This document shows, one piece after another, positions 34,571 through 46,440 of a stretch of 64,000 nucleotides of DNA; within the stretch, counting starts at the first letter, position 1, and every line of letters starts with the position of its first letter. The stretch lies in contig JAEQBH010001375.1 in assembly GCA_016808115.1 (NCBI GenBank), positions 248,001 to 312,000 on the forward strand, given 5' to 3'. Both the position numbers and the translations under genes were made by a program. The notes beneath the pieces were generated by a model that had not been told where the DNA came from, ran no database searches, and was given only the letters and a program-made list of their open reading frames with translations. Origin of the DNA: Tetrastigma voinierianum (lineage: Eukaryota > Streptophyta > Magnoliopsida > Vitales > Vitaceae).

Positions 34571-36396
34571 TGTAACACCCCGAAATATACCCTAGTCGTT
34601 TTCGACATGTTTAGGGTATTTTGTAGACATAATTTGAATGTTTCGTGATTTAAATGTGAAACATGGAAATTGAGAAACCCGGAAATTGTACACAAGACAT
34701 AGAATAAAATTGTAATTTGTCAAAAGACATAAAATTCATAAGTTGATAAGATGAGAGGCGAAGTGGAAATAACATAAAGTATAGTGCAATTAATAGAATG
34801 AGGAGGACTAAAGGCAATTAGAGAGACTTAAAACCAAAAATGGGTTTATTTAGCAGCCAAGCTTGGCCTTAATAGGAATCAAAATATCTCATTTGGTCTC
34901 TCATTTGAGGAGAGAAAAACGGATAAGGAAAGAAGAAGGGAAGAGAAGAAGAAGAAGAAGAATAGAAGGAAAAAAAAAAAGGAGTTCAAAGAAGATCAAA
35001 GGTATGGAATTGTATGGATCTTTGGATTTTTGTATGGAAATTATGAATCTTGTATAGAATCTAACATTGAGTATGGAACTTTGTATAGATTTGTATGGAT
35101 ACATGTTTGTGGGTTGTGGGTTGTAAGAAACCTAACCCTAGAATGAATTCTTGTATGGAATCAAGAGTATGGAATCCTCCCTTTGAGGTTGGATTCATGG
35201 TTTAATTGCAAGTAATTGAGTTAGGGTTTAGAACAAACCCTAACTAATCTTTATATTTGGTTTATATATGGGTTATGACCCATATTATAGTTGTTTTGGG
35301 AGTAATTCATGATAGGTTTTTGAAGTAAGATAAGTATTGAAAGAAGATTTGAGTATAATAGAGGTTACAAGATGAATATGGAGTGGTTTTGATGTGTGTA
35401 TTGATTATTGAGTTGAATTGGTTAGCAAAATATGGAAAAATGGGAGAAAAACCACCTTTTCTGGGAAATTTCGAGGGGTGGTATCGGTACCAAACAGAGT
35501 GGTACCGGTACCATAAGTGTTACGTCGGCGAGATGCAGGTGCCGTCACCAGAGCCTGTGCTCTATTTCAGACTAGTGTTCGTATTTTGGCCATAACTTGG
35601 TCATTTCGTATCCGATTTGAGTGATTCAAGTTATTGGTTAAACTAGACGTCAAGGAGAACAAAACACCCTGAAATAGGAACCTTCGAATTCTGACTCTAT
35701 GTGGCCCAAATAGTCACTCGAGTTGGGGCTATGTTCAAGCCAATTTCTGGTTATGTTTTGAACATAGAGTAGTCCCGGTTGTTTGGGACATATCTTGAGT
35801 TTCGGTGCTCCGATTTGAGTGATTCAAGTTGGAGAAGAATCCTTAGCACCTTAGATTCAAAGGAGTATAAAGAACCAGTGTCAAATATGGAGTTAAGACC
35901 CCTAAAAATGGGTATTTCAGACTGTTCCTAGTGTAATATGGGCAAAATGACTAGTTTGGCATGAGAATGCCATAACTTGAGTTTGGATGATTCAATTGGA
36001 ATGATTCCAATTTCTAAGTAAAGAAGATTCACAGAGGGACAAGAATACATGAATGATGTGTGAATACATAGGTGTCATACCGTACAAGTATCTGAAATGT
36101 CGTATGCAACAGACATGAAATAGGAAAAATATAGAAAATGCAATATGTATAGATGTGTTCATGAAACATGAATATGATATGAAATATGAAAACGAATTGA
36201 AACATGAAAGGAAATATGTCATGAACACATAATGTGGTTAAGTTATATATGATTATTATCACATATAATCTAGAAAAGATAACGAATGATATGAAATACA
36301 TGAATGAATGAGTGCACGTTCTAATCGGTGCTTTGGCACTCCTGCTAGTGCTACAACACTTCTGTTACGTGGGCAGGCACGTTCTAATATGTTCCA

Positions 36397-36800
36397 TACG
36401 AAATCACATTGCTACTGAATGACAAACATGACAGGATTCAACAACTGAATCTATCGTGAATGTCGACTTCTATAGTAATATGTGAGATTGCAATATTGAA
36501 TGTGAGATCACATTGCTTACGAGATAATGAAGTAGGGACGGATTCAACAAGCCGAATACATGCGTGAATGTCGACTTCTATAGTAATATGTGAGATTGCA
36601 ATATTGAATGTGAGATCACGTACTGCGAATGACAAACGGGACGCTGATTGACAAGCTGAATCTGTCGTGAATCTTCTATAGTAATATGTGAGATTCTGAA
36701 ATTGAATGTGAGATCACATTGCTCTTGAATGACAAAACGGGACAGGATTCAACAGCCCAGATATGTCATTGAATGTTGACTTCTATAGCCACATATATGA
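36397..36800 (+). repeat. Tandem array, about four units of about 105 bp
   Basis: Units share CTTCTATAGTAATATGTGAG and GAATGTGAGATCACATTGCT, with gaps between copies. Unit starts are near 36410, 36520, 36620 and 36725. The last unit is the most diverged. Confidence 0.8.
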
Positions 36801-36839
36801 AATCACAAATTGAAGCCTTGAAAAGAAAAAGAAGAAAAT

Positions 36840-37250
36840 GATTAGAAGAGTATTTGAACAAGTATAAGATCCAGAAAGACAAGAATAAAGTTCAATAATA
36901 CAAGTATAAGATCCGAAGAAAGATAAGAATAAGTTCCGTATAAGATCCGAAAGACAAGAATAAGTTCCATATACAAGTATAAGATCGAAATACAGAATAA
37001 ACCTATAACACAATCATAAGATCCGTAAGACAAGAGTATATAAGTAATACAAGAATAGATCCGAGAAATGCAAGAATAAGTTCGAATACAGAAGTATAAG
37101 ATATGAAATACAAGAATAAGTTCCGAGATACAAGTATAGATCTGAAATACAGAATAAGCTCCGTAATACAATTATAAGATCCGATATACAAAAGTATAAT
37201 AACTCTGTAATAGAGTATAAGATCCGTAAGACAAGTATAAGTATAAGTTC
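36840..37250 (+). repeat. Tandem array, units of about 37 bp (AAGTATAAGATCCG type)
   Basis: About ten imperfect units alternate CAAGTATAAGATCCGAAAGA and CAAGAATAAGTTCCG. Both halves look derived from one shorter ancestral unit. Confidence 0.75.
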
Positions 37251-37254
37251 GATA

Positions 37255-37560
37255 TATAAGTCCTTTGAGAAATCTGAATAAGTATGTGTCGTTCAAGAGA
37301 TAAGCATAAGCATATGTCCGACGGGAGAAAAGCATAAGTATGTGTCCTACGGGAGATAAGTATAAGTATGTGTCCTACGGGAGATAAGTATAAGTATATG
37401 TATAAGCTCAGTATCGCATACGAGGAAATCTATATAAGTATCGTCTACGGAGATAAATAACAAGTATTATGTGTCCCTACGGGAGATAAGTATAAATATG
37501 TGTCCTACGGGAGATCGGAATAAGAATAGAATTACGCCATAGAATAAGTTACGAGTAAGT
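37255..37560 (+). repeat. Tandem array, units of about 28-30 bp (GTGTCCTACGGGAGATAAG)
   Basis: About eight units are centred on GTCCTACGGGAGATAAGTAT. The best copies are at 37335-37395 and 37465-37515. The array follows the 37-bp array and shares its ATAAGTATAAG word, suggesting stepwise growth from a common seed. Confidence 0.75.
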
Positions 37561-38138
37561 ATAAGAGTGCTATAAGTATAAGTTCGATTTCCGTATACGG
37601 GAGATACGGGTGAACAAGCTTAAGTTGGTTACAAGGATAATTATGTATGTAAATTTGTTATATGAATTCATGAAGATTCTGATATCTGTTATTGTTATAT
37701 GTTATTTATGATTCAATATAAATGCATGTGTACCAGTATAAGTTATAAGATACGTTTCCTACTAAGTGTAAAGCTTAGCACGGGTTTTTAATCCGTGTAG
37801 GTACAAAGGAGGACATTTGCGATCTTCATACGGTGGGCCGGCCAGTGTGGGAGTTCACTACCCATGTGTGTCCCGCTCTCTGATTTGTAAATGTAAAAGT
37901 ACAGTTTTGTATATGTAAAAGGGACTTAGTTTATGTGTATAGATTTTGATGGACACCACTCCGGTGGTAGTTCTTTTGTATATGCAAATGATTTTTGTTA
38001 GTACGGTGTTTGTATACCCACAGTCTGAAGTTCAGCTCACGAGAAAAACGATTAAAGAGTCCCGATTATATAGTCTCGCCCCAAACTCAGTTAGGATCAC
38101 GCCGGCCGAGATTCGGACCCGGGAATCGGGGTGTGACA

Positions 38139-38521
38139 ATTGCATTCTACTCACAAGTTTGTTTTATTCTCCAACTTGTCATGGTCATAACTTCTTCATT
38201 TTAACTCGGATTTGGGCATGTGGGGACTCGTTGGAAAGCTCTTTAAATTTATAATGAAACCATGGGTGAATTTGAACCATTTGATGTTCTAGATGGTACA
38301 GAAAAAATTCATCTTTCCAATGACGCGCTGTGAGACACCCGATTGACTCTCCTTTTGGAAATATATCGCTCATTTCTTGCCAAATCACTTGCTTTTCATC
38401 AAGAATCCTACAAAACAAAGTTGAGAGGAAATGGTATGAGTTTTACATGAATTTGGATATAAAATACTCAAAAATAGCATGTGAAATGGACTCAAAACAT
38501 AGATGAGTTTCACACTCATCA
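38139..38521 (-). mobile_element. LTR C, segment 4 of 4 (element-sense 5' end)
   Basis: This ends CACTCATCA on the + strand, so the LTR starts TGATGAGTGTG in element sense, like LTR D (TGATGAGCTT) and LTR A (TGATGAATTC). The first 60 bases, including GAGTCCATTT, align with LTR A at 2005-2015. Confidence 0.65.
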
Positions 38522-39402
38522 ATGTACATCTGTATGGTCAACCAATTTGGTTTTGAGATCAACTATCTCTTACATTATTCAAATGTTGAGAACAACACAA
38601 TTAGAAATCATCATAGGCATCCCAAATGTCTCATAGCAAACCCACAAAAACAAAAGATAACAAAAGTTTTTAGAATTTTCAAAATTTTGCTACATTGTGG
38701 TATTGGATGAATCACTAATTGCAAAACATTAAACCTAAACAATTCAACCCAAGAAATATATGCAACATTGATCAAATAATTTCAAATAGAAAATAAACCA
38801 ATCAAATCAAAACATTCCCACAATGCAATTAAAAACTAACAAACTAACACACCAAAATATTATAAAAACTACTTAAGCATCCAGAATAACTAAAAACTAA
38901 ATAAAGCAAGATAATAAAAATATCCAAAAAATAGGAAATAGTCAAAGTGTTTCAGGTGCACCAGATTGCACCAATATGATAAAATCAGTTTAATACGAGG
39001 TACCCCCAAACTTGGAACTAGCACTGTTCTCAGTGCAAAATAAAGTCATGATATGAAAAGATACTCCTCTTAGGAATCAGGCTGATCCTCGTCTGAAAAC
39101 TGGTCACTGCGGGGGTGGTCGGTAGCTATGATACAATAGGAGGACAGGCAGGAAGCTGGATCGGTGATGAAAGATGTGGTGGCCTGACTAATGAGTGATC
39201 TTTGCTCTCGTGGTAGAATTGCATCGGTGACCATATGCGTGTTCAGCTGCGTGATCGACACGCATCTACGCCTATGCGCCGGCGCTCATCTGGTGAGTTG
39301 AGAGTCTAGCGAGTACGCGTGACGGACCAAAAAAGACATGTACAAATTTATAACACTATCGTAAAAGACTATTGTCTAATCCGACAACGGCGCCATAAAA
39401 CT
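38522..39402 (-). other. Short internal stretch next to LTR D, no gene
   Basis: About 860 bp lie between LTR C and the primer site beside LTR D. ACCCCCAAACTTGG (39002-39015) reads as a G-rich tract on the - strand, a motif often near 3' ends of Athila/Tat elements. The minus frame 39070-39261 (63 codons) matches nothing I know. This may be the reduced inside of a non-autonomous element whose 5' LTR is D. Confidence 0.4.
39381..39395 (-). other. Primer binding site for tRNA-Asp beside LTR D
   Basis: The - strand reads TGGCGCCGTTGTCGG, matching the complement of the tRNA-Asp 3' end (TGGCGCCGTTGCCGG) with one change. It is separated by seven bases from the LTR end at 39403. Athila-type elements typically use this tRNA. 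Confidence 0.8.
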
Positions 39403-41840
39403 TGTTGGCCAGAGTATATGTCTTAGCTATTTGAATTAGTTCGAATTGTTTCAATTGGAGTAAATTTGTTTCTTACTTGAGTGGTTTGATCCGTTATCTT
39501 TTGCAAGTGCCGCGGTCGGACAAGTAGTAAATTGGATTTAAGTCCGGACTCTCGATCCTGAGATCTCAAGAATTTTCAATCAATTACTACAACTACTCAA
39601 GCTCACATACTATTTGAATTTATAATGAATGATTTGAATCGGCGGTAAGCTTGAAATAATGAAAACCCTAAAATAATATGATTGAATAACAAACGAATGT
39701 CTTGAAATAATGAAATGACAAATTTAAGATTGAGCAGTTATGCGTAAAGAGAACATTAGTAAAGCTATTGTGAAGAATCAATTCCTACAACTTGTATGGT
39801 AATTTTGCTTTTTGAACCCGCAGTTTTAAAACTAGTCGAGAATGTGATAGATGCCAATTTGGATCTCTCAAACCACACCAGTTCATCATCTCACCTTCCA
39901 TAGTTTCTCTCGAATCTGATGGGCTAGATAACTACTTAATCTGGGTAGCCTTGTTTTGGGTATTTTCTTTCTCAATACTTCATACCCATAACATGAATTT
40001 GTAAACCTTAAGCTCCATTTTATTATAGTCATTGCATGGGTTTACACCATCTTTAGTTCCCTCTTCCTCAAAAAGTAGAACAACTCATTCTTTCCTTGAT
40101 TAGATGGGTTGCTAACCACGAGATTGAATTCACGATTCGAATTGAGCGAACTCTCACATGCTTAAATTGATAACTCCTCAACTCATTTCTCGGTTTCAAG
40201 TGAGAAGAGGATGTATCGATTTAATTACACGGAGCACATTAGATCATCAATATCGGGTTTATACTTCCAGTATTCATCACTCTCGGGAATGCCTTCTGTG
40301 TCACTTTCGGAGAGGGCTTCTGGAAATCGAAGCTTGGAATAACCCGTTATGGGTATAAGAGATTGACATTGGGATCATTCCGGGAAATACGCCAAAACCC
40401 GACAGAAGTCGAATTATAAAGCTGAAGTTCATGATAATGAATAAAATTTTGCGGGGAAAAGATAATTTCTGACAATAGCGTCATTTCAATGGGAGCTGGG
40501 TTTCTAAATCACTGGATTACACCATACATTGGCTTGTTGATCAAGAAAACCACTGTAAATCGGAAACTGGTAGTTCGAAATCCAAAATTTAATGCGGAAT
40601 TCAAACTACGAACTATGATAATTTGAAGAAATATAAATCTGCATTCAACTACACCCTTTACAGCTAACGTTCAAGTCCAAATTTGAATGAAATACAAACT
40701 AATCTAAAAATAAAAAAAACGAAGAAAAGAAAAAAAAGAAAATTAAAAATACGAGGGCATGTGACCGGATCTACTCAGCGATCGCGAGCTGCGTTCATTC
40801 GGTAGCAGCTTCGTATTTATAGGGTTATGAAGTTGGGCCCTAATTTCGATGCACTTCTTTTTGGACTGCAGTTTAAAATGGCCCAGTTGGTTGTTGATGT
40901 CGTGACATCAATTCTTGTCGCGACCTCTGTTGTCTTTAGTCATGTCGCAGAGTCTTTGTTTGGTCGCGACGTGTCTTTGTGTAGCTGATGTCGCGACAGC
41001 TTAAGGACGTCGCGACCTTAGCTTATTGCATTTGATGTCGCGACAAGCGGATGTTGTGGCGACCTCTTCTGTAGTGGGCATCGCGTTTCAAGTCTTTACA
41101 ATTGATGTCGCGACAACTGTGTTAATCGCGACCTTCTTCTCCCCCGCGATGTTGTGCGACCCTTTGAATGATGTTACGACTTCCATACATTTTAGTTGAT
41201 GTCGCGGCAGCTTGATCTTGTGCGACCTTCTTTTAGTGCATCACGATGTGCGAACCATTAGTTTCCTTACCAAAGCGATGTCGCGGCTATTCTGCCGATC
41301 TTTGGTCGCGACTACTTCACAACTTTAGGCGATGTTCGACTAAATGTTGATCGAATTTTTTTTAGCTCCTGTCGCGACTTCTTTTTGGTGTCGCGACATC
41401 TATCACTTTGTCTTGGAGTTAAATTCACATGTGACCTCCCAGATGATGTGGCGACATCATTCTTCTTTCATCAATTTCTGGTTGTTTGACCTTGAGCTCA
41501 ACTCACCCCCGGCTCACTTTGTCTTCCATTATGCCCAGTGCATTTGGACCTTTGTAATTGTAACTCGAAGATGCATTTTGATTGTTGTCAAAGCTTCATG
41601 ACATCAAATTCTTTAATCCTTTTTGCACTTCTCTTGCTGCAACTTCCTTCAGCCCATTATATCAGTATTGCACAGCCACATTATGCTCATTTTTCTGCAT
41701 TTTCTGCTTTCTTTTCAATTTCTATTTGCCTGGCCGAGATTGGAGTGAAGTTATTCCATCTTCCTGCGTATTAATCAATCTTTATATAAAAATCAATCGA
41801 GGAAAAATGGACTGAAAATAGATGACTTTTAAGCTCATCA
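39403..41840 (-). mobile_element. LTR D, 5' LTR of an Athila/Tat-type element
   Basis: A 2438-bp LTR starts TGATGAGCTTAAAAG in element sense and ends GGCCAACA beside the tRNA-Asp primer site. CTATAAATACGA (40812-40823, - strand) is the probable TATA box, with a palindrome array upstream. It abuts the transposon-protein ORF at 41841. The overall sequence differs from LTRs A and C except for the ends, array motif and layout, so it is a separate subfamily. No matching 3' LTR is recognised. Confidence 0.7.
40890..41470 (-). repeat. Palindrome array of the TGTCGCGACA type in U3 of LTR D
   Basis: At least a dozen dyads are spaced about 25-45 bp apart. Perfect TGTCGCGACA copies are at 40989-40998 and 41106-41115, and others are mutated at CG (TGTGGCGACC, GTCGCAGAG, TGATGTTACGAC). 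It starts about 75 bp upstream, in element sense, of the TATA box. Confidence 0.8.
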
Positions 41841-42327
41841 ATGCGGCTCAGGCGTTTGGAAAGATCGACCTCACGGATCCTCGTCTTTTGGAATCTCCTG
41901 GCTTTTACGTCACTGCTCTTATTGAGTCATCTTCTCCCTCATCCATGTCGTTTAGGGCTATATCCTTTGCTTTCAAAAGCGTTAATGGGAGTCGATGGTG
42001 GGATTTCTCCTCGGACTCAAGCATTGGTACTTCAGTAGCTCAGCATAGTTGGGTGATGAGAGAGGGGTGGATAAGGGCTCCGGTACAACACCCTTATGTG
42101 GATTCGATAATCCTCTACATGACATAGCAAACATCAAATCGATGCCACACGAATGATCATAAGCAGGTCGTCTTGTCCTTGGTCACTGTGGACAGATAAA
42201 GGCTAGGTTTGAGTTTGTCATAAAGAAAATTATACCATACCTTTAGAACATGCTTAAGGGCCTTCATTTGGAATGTTGTCACCTATGATGTAGAAGGATG
42301 GCGCTTCCATTCACTCCATCCCCTGGT
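41841..42327 (-). pseudogene. Plant transposon-protein-like ORF, downstream part
   Basis: From 42327 downward the - strand reads SEWKRHPS, then TTFQMKALKHVLKVWYNFLY, DKLKPSLYLSTVTKDKTTCL, a worn stretch, IHPSLITQLC and VPMLESEEK. This order matches the 'putative plant transposon protein' domain found in ORFs of Athila/Tat-type elements, whose role is unknown. The upstream part is at 51875-52300, beyond the copia element. It has frameshifts and stops. The plus frame 41822-42127 over it is a shadow. Confidence 0.7.
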
Positions 42328-44019
42328 TGTTAGAGAAGTGCTCTAAGGAAATCTCCGTGCTTTTATTATGCAACATGACATATTATTTAATATGAGGCTT
42401 CTTCATTAATTTGATATTCATACGTTGAATTGATAACAGATCTTTAATCGAATTAATGAAGTCCATGATACATAACATAACATGAAGGAAATCATGATGG
42501 GATCATGATAATAAGATTCTTATCATGTGCAATTATGTTTATGTCTAAATTATCCCTAGTCATAGGATCAATGGCCCGAGACATTGTTGATTCGGACAGA
42601 CTAGCACATGTCATACTCCTTGATTGGATCAAGCAGTAGATCTTATAAACTGTGACCAAGAGTTGATCAGAGTTGGTGTGTGGATGCTTGCTAAGAGTAG
42701 CTAAGTACATCGAAGACCTATAATGAGACAATCATATGGATTATCTATTTAAATGTAGATGATTGTCTCATCATAGCAATGGTGCAAGTATCCTTAGACT
42801 TGAGGTGCTCAAGGATATCTTGGATGCTGATCCTGTACTTTGACCTTAATCCACGTTGCCTCTTTGAGGGTCGCTCATTGGATGAGGATTGGGTATAGCT
42901 TGAGGTGTTCGGAGGTAATTGAGTAGCCAACAAAGGATTCGCCACTCCTAATAAAGGGAGAGCATACCTAAGGCCTCTTGTCGGAATCATTACTCAGAAT
43001 CTACGGCCGGAGTGAAAATGTCTTGAGGAGTGTCTTGAGTGCATAAGGTTGAGTGATAGATGGGGACAAGATAAATATCACTTGGGCTAGGTGTGGCATA
43101 GCCGATCTAGTGGGAGCTACGATTGTCCATGCTCCTGAACCAAGTAGGGTATAGTTTGGTGAAAGGACGGGTGCACGGTGTTGTGCATTGGAAGGGTATG
43201 CGGTCGGACCACGACTCTCACGTCAGTGGGGGTCATGATGTGTTGCTAGATGCCGCTCTTGACTTGCTTAATTCAATAGTTGAATCAATTAGCCAACATA
43301 ACTGGAACCTAATGGGTTACACTTAGAAGAGTGTGGGCGATATGAAGCGATTTGGATGTGATCGGAGAATATGAGTGAAGTTAATTCTCATGAATTAAAT
43401 GTCACGGGATTAGTGGAATCTCGGGTTCGAAAGCCATCACTTAAAGAGATAATAGGTTTGGGCTTGTACCTCGGCTTTGGGTCATGTGGGAACTCGCTAG
43501 AACGCATAGGGATGCGTGTCTCCTATCATCACTTAGAGTGAGGGGCATTTTGGTCATTAGACATGATAGGGTTTTCCTATAAATAGAATGATATGGAAAA
43601 CCCTAAAGTGTTGTTGCTCCTTTTAAGAGAAAAGAGAGCTCATGATAAATAGCCAAGTGTGTGTTCTCTCATCTCCTAAGAAAGTGTTCTAGAGATTGAG
43701 AGACCCGGGTTTTGGCTTCCTCTTCGGATCGGGACTAGACTAGGACCCAGACCTGTTGCGAGACCTTTGCCTTGGAGGTTGTCGACTTCACTCTTCCTGT
43801 GGATACCGTTAGAGGCGAACCTAGGACTTGGTTTGCTTCGGTCTAAAGCTGCCCCGACCACTAGCTCGGTTTTGGAACCGACACAAGGTAATCCTACACC
43901 CTTCTCTTTGTTATAGAACTGGTTTTGATGCTACTTGGGGTCCTTAGATGGGTTTTTATTGGGATTTTTTTTGTATTTCCGCTTCTACTGGAAAGTGTTG
44001 CCTCCCACGAAACCCTTCA
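42328..44019 (+). mobile_element. 5' LTR of the copia element
   Basis: This runs from TGTTAGAGAAGTGCTC to CCCTTCA. It is colinear with 50235-51874. Shared blocks include ACATATTATTTAATATGA, CTATTTAAATGTAGATGATT, TTGTGTGTTCTCTCATCTCC (43660-43675 region) and GATTGGGTATGGC-like words. The 5' copy is slightly longer. Confidence 0.9.
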
Positions 44020-44020
44020 G

Positions 44021-44036
44021 TGGTATCAAAGCAACC
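44021..44036 (+). other. Primer binding site of the copia element
   Basis: TGGTATCAAAGCAACC follows the LTR end by one base and matches the tRNA-iMet primer site (TGGTATCAGAGC) with one change. Confidence 0.85.
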
Positions 44037-44249
44037 TTGTGTGCATCAAAATCGGTTTAATATTGAGAGTTTTCGATTTTTGGTACCCATGTTTTCAAAA
44101 TTTTCAAAAATGAGATTTTTGGTATGAAAAGGTTTAGATCCAGTGTTTTTCTTGAAGTATATGCTCATGAGATGATCTAGGATGGTTAATATGAAGCAGG
44201 AACAACTTGGAAGTGTGTAGTCCCAAAGATTGGATTTTTGGAACTTTTA

Positions 44250-44725
44250 TGGTTCTTTGGAAACCCGATAGCGTCGGCTACGTTCGTGTCGGCGATCCGC
44301 GACATTGCTCATAAATTTCCAGCAACGTCGCGACGTTGTTCTTCCAGACCTAGAGCGTGGCGGCGTTTACGCGTTGAAGGCGTTGCAGCGTCAGCGACGT
44401 TCAACCGGGGCGTTCGCGATGTTGCGAAGCGTGGCGTGGCGTGACGTGATGTGAAATGATCGCGGCGTAATGTGATGATGTGACTTGACGCGATGTTTGG
44501 TCAAACACTAGCGTCGAAGCGTTCTAGCACGTCGTGGCGTGGTGGCGTCGCGACGTTCCAAAGCGTCGCCATGTGATACTTTCCGGCCTTCGTGGCGTGG
44601 TGGCGTCACGGCGGTCGAGGCGGCCAAGCGTTACGATGTTCCAGCGTGGCGGCGTGGCGGCGTGCGATGTTCCAACGTCGACTTAAAGTGGCGGTGGGTT
44701 TGAACCCTTATTGACCGCGTCGCGG
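44250..44725 (+). repeat. CG-rich dyad array in the copia leader
   Basis: A run of GTCGCGACGTT-type dyads and GTGGCGGCGT words stands out as a CG-rich island in AT-rich DNA. CAACGTCGCGACGTTG at 44323-44338 is a perfect 16-nt palindrome. Open frames here (44238-44444) come from CG-rich repetition. The array lies downstream of the primer site, in the untranslated leader. Confidence 0.8.
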
Positions 44726-44937
44726 CGTTTAAATCTTCTTCGTGCCTTGTTCATTAAGATTCTAGTATGGTCTTGCACAAGTTTTGAACACGCTACTCTT
44801 AAGTGTTTGAAATAGAAATGTGCGAGTTAAAACTAAATCGTTCAGCTTTAAAATTTCTAGAATCATGGATCTCGGAAAACCATGTTGAAATTACCTAAGA
44901 GAGAATTTTGGACAAAAATGTCCTTTTGGAAAATTAT

Positions 44938-45175
44938 GGTTCAAGTGTTGAATAAGAATAATGGTTCAATGTGTTGAACCTATTGGGAAGTTCATCGGGT
45001 TCACATGATTGAATGTTGAATCAGATTTGTTCAAGTGTTGAATAAAGAGGTTATTTGTTCAAATGTTGAATGAATAGGATGTAGGACAAATTCAATTCAA
45101 GTGTTGAATTGAGGTCATTGTTCAAATGATTGAACAAAAACAAAATGGATCAATTTTGTTTCAAGTGTTGAAAAA
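44938..45175 (+). repeat. TTCAA-TTGAA dyad array in the copia leader
   Basis: About eight hairpin-like dyads occur: GGTTCAA-TGTG-TTGAACC at 44963-44980 has perfect 7-bp arms, CAATTCAA-GTG-TTGAATTG at 45093-45111 has perfect 8-bp arms, and others share TTCAAGTGTTGAA. In RNA each unit could form a small stem-loop. It follows the CG-rich array by about 210 bp. Confidence 0.85.
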
Positions 45176-46440
45176 CCTTTAAATGTGCTTTTGAAATCAT
45201 GGGGTACCATTACCTTCAACTTTCGATGAATTGCGTTAGAGAATGCATGTTTAAGGGTGTATGTTAGCATGATGGATGATTATGGACTTTGCCCAATGGT
45301 GATTGAGCATACTGCATTTGATTATTATTTCTTTTTGGATAAATAGGGCCTGTGTGTCCCTGCCTCTCTCTAATCTCTCAATGTACTTCTCTTCTCATCT
45401 AAATCCCCCTCAAATGTAACTTGAGGTTATTCTTATTAAATGAATGTAATTAGATTACATAGGATTATGATAAGTGGTTGAAGATGCAAAGGAAGAAAGA
45501 AGTGTGGAGAGGATCTAGAAAGGAGCCTTGAAGATTGTAAATTTAGTTTATTTTAAAGGGTTGTAAATAATCATGTGCATATCCACTAGAGTTTGACCTA
45601 GTCGATTCATTATAGGCTCATGGAGTTGATTTTAGGATGTCCATAATCATGCCATATAGTTAGAGTAACTATCCTTATAATTTCATGAGATGAATGGATA
45701 ATGCATGCTAATGAAAAAGGATGAGACTTAAATAAAGAAAACCCTCCATAAATAATATTAAGGCTAACGTCTTCCACTAATATGGTGTGAACGAGAGTTC
45801 CTTTTGGAGATTGAGGTTGTTGGGTACAACTCTAAGCCTTCCTCCGCAGAGCATGTTCTATCCATGGAAATGAGTTTTCACGATTGGTGAAATTTGGCCT
45901 TAACTAGACTCATTAGCTTGTTAGGTAACCCCAAAGGTTGATGTTGGATAGGGGCGTAAGCGGGTCGTGTATAGATGTACACTTATCATGATGATACCCG
46001 GTGATAGTGCCTGAATCTCAGCGATTGATAACCTTTGGATTCGATGGATTATTGTTGCATTGCAAATTGGAATAATTATTAATCTAAGATGGCTTGTTGG
46101 GCTATTGAGTCACTTTCAGTGATATTGGATTCACTTGGTGTATGCAACGAATGAATTGGTATGATCGAGATACTTACCCTTTTGACCCCAGGAATGGCTT
46201 GTTGAAATTTAACGAGGTGATTCGGTGATATGGGATATCAACCCGCTAGAACACCTCTCCATTATAGGTTATCTCGGATCAATGGTAGGGCTATGGATTC
46301 GCAATAAATAGTAGAGGGAGCCATAATGCGTGATTATCAAGCCGTGATAATTATTCATTTAAGTACAAAATGGCATAATCTCTTTACATCTAGGTTGTGA
46401 GAATGAGAAACATGTCGACCATCATTGGACTTCACGATCC
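45176..46440 (+). other. Copia leader before gag, no gene
   Basis: This noncoding sequence between the dyad arrays and gag is long for a copia leader. CTCTCTAATCTCTCAATG (45365-45383) is pyrimidine-rich. No open frame above 60 codons and no further repeat are seen. Confidence 0.5.

Larger units (their letters stand above)
34571..38138 (+). mobile_element. Solo LTR S3, enlarged by tandem repeats
   Basis: This runs from TGTAACACCCCG to GGGGTGTGACA, 3568 bp, with no internal coding domain. Flanking 5-mers are ATTAT (34566-34570) and ATTGC (38139-38143), differing by two transitions, so they are probably one decayed target duplication. Three successive tandem arrays between 36397 and 37560 explain much of its length. 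The many short minus frames in the arrays are repeat translations, not genes. Confidence 0.8.

Noticed and set aside
36783..37335. Minus-strand frames of 76-110 codons
   Set aside because: They are translations of the 28-37 bp tandem repeats, with repeating residues and no family match.
8230..41840. LTRs C and D as the two LTRs of one element
   Set aside because: They share the TGATGAG start, array motif and layout but differ in most sequence, and no polypurine tract precedes C. I could not confirm pairing, so they are listed separately.
41822..42127. 101-codon plus frame as a host exon
   Set aside because: The - strand here carries ordered motifs of the transposon-protein domain that continue beyond the copia insertion; the plus frame is a shadow.
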